Below, one piece after another: positions 54,771 to 64,000 of a DNA stretch of 64,000 nt. The DNA is from Paenibacillus elgii NBRC 100335 (lineage in GTDB: Bacteria; Bacillota; Bacilli; Paenibacillales; NBRC-103111): the NCBI RefSeq assembly GCF_004000865.1, contig NZ_BIMB01000016.1, positions 62,001 through 126,000 on the forward strand. The letters run 5' to 3'. The notes below the pieces were generated by a model that was not told the origin of the DNA, did no database searches, and was given only the letters and a program-made list of their open reading frames with translations. Each line of letters opens with the position of its first letter. Within the stretch, counting starts at the first letter, position 1. The position numbers and the translations under genes are program-made.

Positions 54771-55567
54771 ATCAAAGCGCGCTGTCGCTGGCAGCGGGGG
54801 CCGCGGCCAGCTTGAGGGCGGCAGTCGTTCCGGCGGAAGCGACGAACCAAAAAGTGACGTGGAGCTCAAGCAACCCGTCGGTGGCAACGGTCGATGGGGC
54901 CGGGAAAGTAACGGCGTTAGCTCCCGGAACCGCGGTCGTCAGCGTAACTACGGAAGACGGACACAAAACGGCCGCTTGCACGGTCACGGTGACGACAGAG
55001 CCGCTGTTTGCGGACAGCTTTACCGGGGGGCTCGGCCAGTGGGATCTGTTCGGCAGCACGGCATGGCAAATTCAAGGCAGCGGCACCGAAGCTCGGCTCG
55101 CGGGCGCGACAACGGCTGCATTCCCGCAGCGGGCTGTGGTGAAGCCGTCCGCGCTTCCTTACACGGTTTCCGATTACAATCTGGTCTTCACCGCCAAGGG
55201 GGACCGCTTCCGGACGATGTTCCGGTACGCATCGAGCACCGGCTATTACTTCTTGGAATTTAAAGATACGAAATTCGTAGAATTATGGAAATATCCCAAC
55301 TCGTCGGCGAACGAACAGGTGGGGACCGCGGTCGATATCGGTTCCGCTCTGCCCGGCTTTGATACGGCGGATTGGCACCAGTATCAAGTTGAAGTCCGCG
55401 GAGCCGAATACAAGCTTACGATCGACGGAACGGTCGTCACGACGTTCATCGACAGCACGCTGCCGGCCGGCGGCGTCGGGTTTTCGCTGAAAAGCGTAGG
55501 ACCGGTCGCGTCCATGGATATTCGACAGGTAGAGGTTAGACCGGTCATCACCACGACGCAGTTGTAA
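54755..55567 (+). pseudogene. Frameshifted 3' part of the giant secreted protein: Big2 plus LamG-like domain
   Basis: In a different frame from the preceding gene, the sequence TGVTLNQSALSLAAGAAASL with VTWSSSNPSVATVDGAGKVT is a typical bacterial Ig-like (Big2) module. It is followed from about 55003 by a concanavalin-like domain (LFADSFTGGLGQWDLFGSTA to FVELWKYPNSSANEQVG) and stops at 55567. There is no start codon with a ribosome-binding site, so it is not expressed alone without reinitiation. The break at 54755-54772 joins a truncated CBM to the Big2 start, which points to a deletion or indel. A sequencing error cannot be excluded. Confidence 0.7.
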
Positions 55568-55572
55568 CGGAA

Positions 55573-55606
55573 AAGGCCCGATCCCGCATAGCGGCGGTCG
55601 GGCTTT
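55573..55606. terminator. Weak terminator-like hairpin
   Basis: AAGGCCCGA and TCGGGCTTT pair around a 16-base loop between the genes ending at 55567 and 55712. The T tract is short, so strength is doubtful. Confidence 0.4.
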
Positions 55607-55711
55607 AGGCTTGTCCGGAGCCGGTGCGGGCCAAAGACAATTCCCCCGGGCAAGCTGACCGGCTCGGCCCGGCAGCGTGGGGCGGAACAGGCTACCTTTC
55701 ACATGTCCTGT

Positions 55712-56611
55712 CTAGCCCTTTTTGCCGTCCGCAAAATCCGATGGCGTAACGCCGAACAGCCTGCGGAACAAGCGGGTAAAATACACCGGCTCCATCCCGA
55801 CATGAGCCGCAGCCTGCCGGATTGCCATAGACGGCTGCTGTTCCAGCAGCGAAGCTGCCGTCTGAAGACGAATTCTTTGCATGTATTGCAGCGGAGTCGT
55901 CCCTAGCGATTCTCGGAATAGCCGTGTAAGCTGTTTGGGCGAATAGCCGACATGGGCCGCCAGCTCCGTCACCGTGAGATTACGCTGCAGATGGTCCTGC
56001 AGGAAGCGGGTGGCACGGTAGACGACGGAATGGGGATAGCGATCCGCACCCGTGACTGCTGCGTTTGCCCTTTCATTGTCCGCTGCGAGCTGCTTTTTTA
56101 TCTCCAGACAGAAGGAGAAGAGAAGCTCGGCCGTCACCCAGGGGTCATAATTCGGGCCGGAATGGCCCCAAATCCGCTGCAGGAGATCATACAACCGACT
56201 CCAATTACGAAGAGGAGCGCGAAAGAAGGTTGAACCGAAGCCCCAGTTAGCCAAAAGCCCCTTGCTTCCCCCACATCCGCCGTCGCCATGATCGCTCCCA
56301 CTACGTCCCTCCTGCCGATCCACGAACGTCAGGTACCCGACACTCCAGGGCTCCGCCCCTTGAGGCCCACACTCGTAGGGAAGCCCTGCGGGAATGTACA
56401 GTAGTGTCCCGGGAGTGATCAGGCTCCTGTTGTCCTCTCCAAGAAGCCGAAAACACCCTGTCCCCGAGAACGTAAGGAAGAGCTGATTCGCGGAAAATCC
56501 CTCCAAGCGTGTCAACAGCTGCTGCTCCTCCGTGCCGACAGTATAGACGGTGAAGGGGATGTCCGGATCAAGCGGGCCGGTTAAATTGCTTCGAAGATGA
56601 AGATGGTCCAT
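55712..56611 (-). CDS. AraC-family regulator of the beta-galactosidase operon
   Basis: Regulator of 299 residues. The N-terminal cupin-like half (LFLTFSGTGCFRLLGEDNRS, LITPGTLLYIPAGLPYECGP) binds the sugar; the C-terminal AraC domain is complete (VTELAAHVGYSPKQLTRLFR, IRQAAAHVGMEPVYFTRLFR). It is divergent from the GH2 gene, the usual position for an activator of a sugar-use operon. The minus-strand start has GAGGTGACAC upstream. The predicted effector is a galactoside or related sugar. Confidence 0.9.
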   Translation of the reverse strand: MDHLHLRSNLTGPLDPDIPFTVYTVGTEEQQLLTRLEGFSANQLFLTFSGTGCFRLLGEDNRSLITPGTLLYIPAGLPYECGPQGAEPWSVGYLTFVDRQEGRSGSDHGDGGCGGSKGLLANWGFGSTFFRAPLRNWSRLYDLLQRIWGHSGPNYDPWVTAELLFSFCLEIKKQLAADNERANAAVTGADRYPHSVVYRATRFLQDHLQRNLTVTELAAHVGYSPKQLTRLFRESLGTTPLQYMQRIRLQTAASLLEQQPSMAIRQAAAHVGMEPVYFTRLFRRLFGVTPSDFADGKKG

Positions 56612-56662
56612 GTGTCACCTCAATATGTCCGTTTTGTACTAGATATTGTCCGCTTTCGTATC

Positions 56663-56691
56663 TGTAACCGTAACCGCTATCGCACTATAAT
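56663..56691 (+). promoter_or_regulatory. Promoter -10 and cre-like site of the beta-galactosidase operon
   Basis: TATAAT lies at 56686-56691. TGTAACCGTAACCG at 56663-56676 agrees with the cre consensus at 13 of 14 positions and covers the -35 region, so CcpA could block the promoter in the presence of a preferred sugar. No good -35 box is seen, consistent with activation by the divergent AraC protein. Confidence 0.55.
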
Positions 56692-56725
56692 TTTAGCGTA
56701 GATACCAGAATTATCAACCGGCTGA

Positions 56726-59776
<3,051 letters not shown>

Positions 59777-59829
59777 CCAACGTTGTTCAGGCAAGGCCGG
59801 AAACAGAGATCGGAAAGGAGGAGAAAGAA

Positions 59830-60780
59830 ATGGAACGCGCGACCGCCAAGCTCACCGCAACGAAAGAAACGCCACTGCTCAGGCAGATGAGGAGGATATG
59901 GAAGTATCGGCTGTTGTATGCGCTGCTGCTGCCCGCGTTCATATGGGTTTTCCTATTCGATTATTTGCCGCTTTACGGAATCAGTATCGCCTTCATGGAT
60001 TACAACGCCATTCAGGGCTTCTCCGGCAGCGAATGGGTCGGATTGAAATATTTCCGCATGCTGTTCGAATCGGAGATGTTCCTGAATGCTTTCAAGAATA
60101 CGCTGCTGATCAGTTTATACAAAATGATCAGCGGCTTCATTTGCCCGATCTTGTTAGCGCTTGCACTTCATGAAATTCGGGTTGCATGGTTCAAAAAGAC
60201 GCTCCAGACGGCGGTCTATCTGCCGAGGTTCGTCTCCTGGGTCGTGTACGGGGGGATCATCACGCTGCTTCTATCGCCGGAAACCGGGGTCATTAACAAA
60301 ATCATCGAATTTTTCGGCGGCCATCCGGCTTATTTGCTCATCGAGCCGGCTTATTTCCGGACAATTCTCGTCGTCACGGATGCGATGAAAGAAATGGGCT
60401 GGGCTGCGATCATTTACCTGGCCGCCATCGCCGGGCTTAATCCGGAGGTATATGAAGCGGCTATTATGGACGGAGCTTCGAGGTTTCAACGCATTGTCCA
60501 CGTCACTTTGCCGGGCATAACCGGGACGATCATCGTCATCTTCATTCTGCGGGTCGGCTATATTATGAGCGCCGGGCTAGATCAGGTCATCAACCTGTAC
60601 AATCCGATGGTCTTTGAGGTCGGGGATATTCTGGATACGTACATTTACCGCGTGGGCATCGAGCAGTTCAGCCTCAGCCTTGCCGCTGCCGCCGATGTCA
60701 TCAAAGGCGCAATCGGGCTCGTCCTGATGCTGGCCGCCAATCAAATCGCCAAGCGGATCAACGATTCCGGCATATTCTGA
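59830..60780 (+). CDS. ABC oligosaccharide importer permease, LplB type
   Basis: Permease of 316 residues, six hydrophobic segments from LLPAFIWVFLFDYLPLYGIS. Family patterns WVGLKYFRMLFES and the loop EAAIMDGASRFQR identify an LplB-type subunit. AAAGGAGG upstream. It follows the beta-galactosidase gene by about 50 bases, so its transport substrate is probably a galactose-containing oligosaccharide. Confidence 0.92.
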   Translation: MERATAKLTATKETPLLRQMRRIWKYRLLYALLLPAFIWVFLFDYLPLYGISIAFMDYNAIQGFSGSEWVGLKYFRMLFESEMFLNAFKNTLLISLYKMISGFICPILLALALHEIRVAWFKKTLQTAVYLPRFVSWVVYGGIITLLLSPETGVINKIIEFFGGHPAYLLIEPAYFRTILVVTDAMKEMGWAAIIYLAAIAGLNPEVYEAAIMDGASRFQRIVHVTLPGITGTIIVIFILRVGYIMSAGLDQVINLYNPMVFEVGDILDTYIYRVGIEQFSLSLAAAADVIKGAIGLVLMLAANQIAKRINDSGIF

Positions 60781-60798
60781 CGAAGGAGAAGAGAACCG

Positions 60799-61674
60799 AT
60801 GAAGCTTACCAAAGGCGAGAGTGCTTTTGTCGCTACCAACTATTCGATTCTGACGCTCATCACCGCGATCATTCTGATTCCGTTCTGGTATGTCATTTCC
60901 GTATCGGTGACGCCGTACCCTATTTTCAGCGAGAAGAATGGCCTGATTTTGTTCCCGGCCGCGCTCAGCTTCGAGTACTATGCGTATTTGCTGAAGGAAG
61001 GGTCGCTTCTGTTCTCGGCCTACGGCAATACGATCCGCAATACGGTAGGGGGCGTGCTGCTGGCGCTGCTGCTTACGACGACAGCGGCCTATGCGCTGGC
61101 TGAGAAGAAGCTGCCCGGTAGACGAGCGGCGATGCTGTACTTTGTCTTCACGATGCTGTTCAAGGGCGGGATGATCCCGACTTATATCACGATCAAGCAG
61201 CTCGGTTTGCTGAATACGAGCTACGTCCTGATGCTGGTCATGGCCTACAGCGCTTTCAATATGATCATCATGAAATCATTCTTCGAGGGCATCCCCGAAA
61301 GCTTACGCGAATCGGCTTCGATCGACGGGGCTTCCGAGTTCAGAATTTTATGGCAGATCGTGCTGCCTTTATCGAAGCCGGTCATTGCGACGATCGGCCT
61401 CCTGTATCTGGTCGTGTACTGGAACGATTTCTTCAACGCTATGCTCTATGTGACCGATTGGCACAAAGCGCCCGTGCAGCTTGTGCTCCGCACGATCATC
61501 GCCAGCTCCAGCCTTCCGCCGGAACTGCTGGAAGCGGCCGGCTCGACGCCGCCACCCACGATCGGCATTCAGATGGCTGCGATCGTCATCGTAGCGCTGC
61601 CGATGCTGGTTCTGTATCCGTTCATTCAAAAGCACTTCGAACAGGGTATGCTGATCGGCTCCGTGAAGGGCTGA
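60799..61674 (+). CDS. ABC oligosaccharide importer permease, LplC type
   Basis: Second permease of 291 residues with six helices; the SVTPYPIFSEKNGLILFPAA segment, the loop ESASIDGASEFR and the end KHFEQGMLIGSVKG belong to the LplC family. GAAGGAGAAG upstream of the ATG. It starts 18 bases after its partner and precedes the receptor gene. Confidence 0.92.
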   Translation: MKLTKGESAFVATNYSILTLITAIILIPFWYVISVSVTPYPIFSEKNGLILFPAALSFEYYAYLLKEGSLLFSAYGNTIRNTVGGVLLALLLTTTAAYALAEKKLPGRRAAMLYFVFTMLFKGGMIPTYITIKQLGLLNTSYVLMLVMAYSAFNMIIMKSFFEGIPESLRESASIDGASEFRILWQIVLPLSKPVIATIGLLYLVVYWNDFFNAMLYVTDWHKAPVQLVLRTIIASSSLPPELLEAAGSTPPPTIGIQMAAIVIVALPMLVLYPFIQKHFEQGMLIGSVKG

Positions 61675-61741
61675 TCGGACGCGATCAGGCTTCAACCCAT
61701 TGAGGCGCAAATAGATAAGATAAACTGAGGAGGTCTGTCAC

Positions 61742-63376
61742 ATGATCTATCCAGTCAAAGTTTATCCGTACGGCGCGCTTGCCGCGCTGCTGGTCGGCAC
61801 CGTCACCATCGCAGGCTGCAGCAAAGCCGCCGATCCGGCTGCTGTTGAGCCTTCGCCGTCCGCTTCATCGGCCTCGGCATCGCCGCAAACGGAAGAGCCT
61901 TATTCGTTTAAATGGCTGAAGGCACAGGACATCTCCAAGCCTTACGATCCGTCCAAGGATGCGGTTAAGCAAGCGATCGAGAAAAAGCTCAATATCCGGA
62001 TCGTGCCGGAAATGGTGGATGTCCAGCAGTACAAAGTGAAGCTGAACCTCAAGATGTCGAGCGGCGACATTCCCGATGTCGTCCGCATCGACTTCGCCGA
62101 CGATTTCCAGAAATACGCGCAGCAGGGCGCTTTCTTCGACCTAACGAATCTGATCAACGAGAAGGATACACCGAATATTCTCAAGGAAGTGCCGAAGGAC
62201 GTGTTCGAGCAGGCCAAAGTCAACGGCAAAATCTACGGCATTCCTTACCAGGGAGGCCCGGGCGCCGGCTACCGCTGGAACCTGGTCCTGCGCAAGGATT
62301 ATATGGAAGGCCTGGGCGCGCAGGTGCCCAAAACGCTGGATGAGTACTACAATCTGCTAAAGAAGGCGAAAGCCGAGAAACCGGACGTCATCCCGCTCGG
62401 CGGCTATACGGCCCAGATTGGCCAGCAGAAATACGCCAACAATTCCTTCGATCACATCTTCGGCGCCTTCGGCGTGACGCCGGGGTATTTCACCGAGAAG
62501 GACGGCAGATTCGGCAATTACGACATCGATCCGAAGATGAGAGAGGCGCTGCTGTATCTGCAGAAGATGTATGCCGAAGGCCTGATCGACAAGGAGTTCG
62601 CCACGATCAAGGAAGAGCAGCTGCGGGCGAAGCTATACAGCGGCAAGCTGTTTTCCTGGATGGGCTGGTGGTCGACGGCGAACGACTATGATACGCAGGT
62701 GGAAACCAATGAATTGAAGAAAAGCGGCAAACTGCCGGCGGACGGGAAGCTTGCGGATCAGTCCAATCAGCCGTTCAACTATTTGACGCTGACGGGCTCC
62801 CTTGTCGGTGCCGAAGGCAAAGCGGTCGCTCCGGCCGGGGCACCGTTCGGCCAAATGCATGCGATCAGCGCCAAGACGAAAGATCCGAAGAAGGTGCTGT
62901 CCATCATCGAGAAGGCCTTGTCCCCCGAGAATCAGATGCTGACCGTATGGGGCATCGAAGGAGAGGACTACAGGATCGACAACGTCAAGATGTCGGTCGT
63001 GACCGATCTGATCGATCCGAAGACGCAGCAGGATAAGAACGGGAATTTCCGCGGCATTCAAAGCTATCTGTTCGCTCCTGGTCTGAAAGGCTGGCCGCAT
63101 TATTTGGAATCGCTTCCAATTCGTCATTCGCAGGCACTGGACATGGCGATCAACAACAAGTTCCAGATTACGGACGCCTCCAATTACCTGGATTCCCCGA
63201 CCAAAATTGCCAAGCTCATAGAGTTGAACACGCTCCGCGACTCGGTCTTCACGCAGATCATTATGGGCGCTGACATCAAGAAGTTCGACGAGTTCGCGGA
63301 CAAATGGAAAGCGAAGGGAGGGATGCAAATTTTGAATGAACTGGAAGCCTCCTTCAAGAAAAAAGCCGGCAAATGA
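61742..63376 (+). CDS. Extracellular oligosaccharide-binding lipoprotein, LplA type
   Basis: Receptor of 544 residues; lipobox TIAGC gives lipidated Cys26, followed by a Ser/Ala-rich spacer (PSPSASSASASPQ) and the LplA-like fold (KLNIRIVPEMVDVQQYKVKL, SSGDIPDVVRIDF). It binds the oligosaccharide carried by the two permeases before it. GAGGAGG seven or more bases upstream of the ATG. Operon partner of the GH2 beta-galactosidase, so a beta-galactoside-containing ligand is the working guess. Confidence 0.9.
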   Translation: MIYPVKVYPYGALAALLVGTVTIAGCSKAADPAAVEPSPSASSASASPQTEEPYSFKWLKAQDISKPYDPSKDAVKQAIEKKLNIRIVPEMVDVQQYKVKLNLKMSSGDIPDVVRIDFADDFQKYAQQGAFFDLTNLINEKDTPNILKEVPKDVFEQAKVNGKIYGIPYQGGPGAGYRWNLVLRKDYMEGLGAQVPKTLDEYYNLLKKAKAEKPDVIPLGGYTAQIGQQKYANNSFDHIFGAFGVTPGYFTEKDGRFGNYDIDPKMREALLYLQKMYAEGLIDKEFATIKEEQLRAKLYSGKLFSWMGWWSTANDYDTQVETNELKKSGKLPADGKLADQSNQPFNYLTLTGSLVGAEGKAVAPAGAPFGQMHAISAKTKDPKKVLSIIEKALSPENQMLTVWGIEGEDYRIDNVKMSVVTDLIDPKTQQDKNGNFRGIQSYLFAPGLKGWPHYLESLPIRHSQALDMAINNKFQITDASNYLDSPTKIAKLIELNTLRDSVFTQIIMGADIKKFDEFADKWKAKGGMQILNELEASFKKKAGK

Positions 63377-63468
63377 AGCTGTGCCTATTCAAGGTCTCCC
63401 GCCGGCTCATCTTCTTCGAATGGGCTTCGACAAGAAGCTTTTCTTACTATTCCTTTTGGAGGTGATTG

Positions 63469-64000
63469 ATGATGAAAAGATACTTCATGAGGAGCTTATG
63501 CATCCTGCTGACTTGTTTAATCATGCCGTGGCTGCCCCATCAGGCCGCCGCTTCCGGCGCTTCACCGCTGTTCGAGGACAGTTTTGCGGGCGGGCTGGGC
63601 AGCTGGGATTTGTTCGGCAGCACAGCTTGGAGCACGGCCGGGACGGGTGCGGATACCCGGCTTGAGGGCTCGACGACGGCGACGTCCCCCGTGCGGGCGG
63701 TCGTGAAATCGTCTGCGCTCCCGTATGCGTCGACTGACTACAAGCTCGGATTTACGGCGGAAGGGGACCGCTTCAGGGTTCTGTTCCGTTATTCGTCCGG
63801 CACCAGCTACTACTTTCTGGAATTCAAGAACTCCAAGATCGTCGAGCTGTGGAAATATCCGAACGCATCGGCGAGCGTACAGGTCGGGTCGTCGGTCGAT
63901 ATCGGCGCGGTTATCACCGGCTTCAATCAATCGGACGCGCACGGTTATCAGATCAATGTGCAGGGAAACGAGTTCAAGCTCTACATTGACGGAAGCTTGA
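63469..64000 (+). CDS. Secreted protein with LamG-like domain (partial, runs off right edge)
   Basis: At least 177 residues. The ATG at 63469 has GGAGGTGAT six bases upstream and opens a signal peptide (MMKRYFMRSLCILLTCLIMP to about AAASG). From residue 34 the sequence LFEDSFAGGLGSWDLFGSTA to VELWKYPNASASVQVGSSVD is a concanavalin-like domain nearly the same as the tail of the giant protein at 55003-55555. The gene continues beyond the window, so its catalytic part, if any, is unseen. It follows the importer genes in the same direction and probably shares their operon. Confidence 0.85.
   Translation, partial: MMKRYFMRSLCILLTCLIMPWLPHQAAASGASPLFEDSFAGGLGSWDLFGSTAWSTAGTGADTRLEGSTTATSPVRAVVKSSALPYASTDYKLGFTAEGDRFRVLFRYSSGTSYYFLEFKNSKIVELWKYPNASASVQVGSSVDIGAVITGFNQSDAHGYQINVQGNEFKLYIDGSL

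Overview
The window looks like chromosomal DNA of a Gram-positive, carbohydrate-foraging member of the Paenibacillaceae (Paenibacillus, Cohnella or a near relative). The reasons are strong GGAGG ribosome-binding sites, several TTG and GTG starts, YesM/YesN-type two-component pairs, Lpl-type sugar importers encoded without their own ATPase, a YtrABC-like cluster and many secreted glycosidases. I see no rRNA, tRNA, CRISPR array, transposase or phage gene. Genus assignment is inference from gene content only.

Layout. 1-493: the start of an OmpR-type response regulator, cut by the window edge. 770-8758: two-component pair, family-1 solute-binding lipoprotein, an unrecognised TIM-barrel-like protein, two permeases and an FAD oxidoreductase, closed by a terminator. 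8993-11526: an AT-richer stretch with an AraC regulator, a medium-chain dehydrogenase and two decayed genes. 11597-26336: a plant-cell-wall or beta-glucan locus with a GH64 beta-1,3-glucanase, GH5_1 and GH6 cellulases, a GH5_2-ricin-type-lectin cellulase, a second two-component pair, a sugar importer and a bacterial expansin. 26692-39199: general functions, namely a membrane glycerophosphodiesterase, a YtrABC-like export cluster, a MacB/FtsX-type ABC system, an APH-fold phosphotransferase with a TetR regulator, and a MocR / D-Ala-D-Ala ligase / aminotransferase trio. 39394-45041: a compact sugar-catabolic operon (DhnA-type aldolase, Gfo/Idh dehydrogenase, PfkB kinase, D-lyxose-isomerase-like cupin, DUF4432 epimerase-like protein, DeoR regulator). 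45261-55567: an importer, a membrane-bound AraC regulator and a very large secreted enzyme of unrecognised class whose 3' end is frameshifted. 55712-64000: an AraC regulator divergent from a GH2 beta-galactosidase, another importer, and a secreted protein running off the right edge.

How it fits together. Secreted enzymes and the expansin loosen and cleave polysaccharides, lipoprotein receptors and permease pairs take up the oligosaccharides (the ATPase must come from elsewhere, as with MsmX), and intracellular enzymes such as the GH2 galactosidase and the aldolase/kinase/isomerase operon finish catabolism. Control appears local (AraC, DeoR, YesMN) with CcpA-type cre candidates next to three carbohydrate units.

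The most interesting items are the unassigned sugar pathway at 39394-45041, the giant enzyme at 51093 with its frameshifted tail and a second copy of the tail domain at 63469, the actinobacterial-looking cellulase set, and several broken or remodelled genes.
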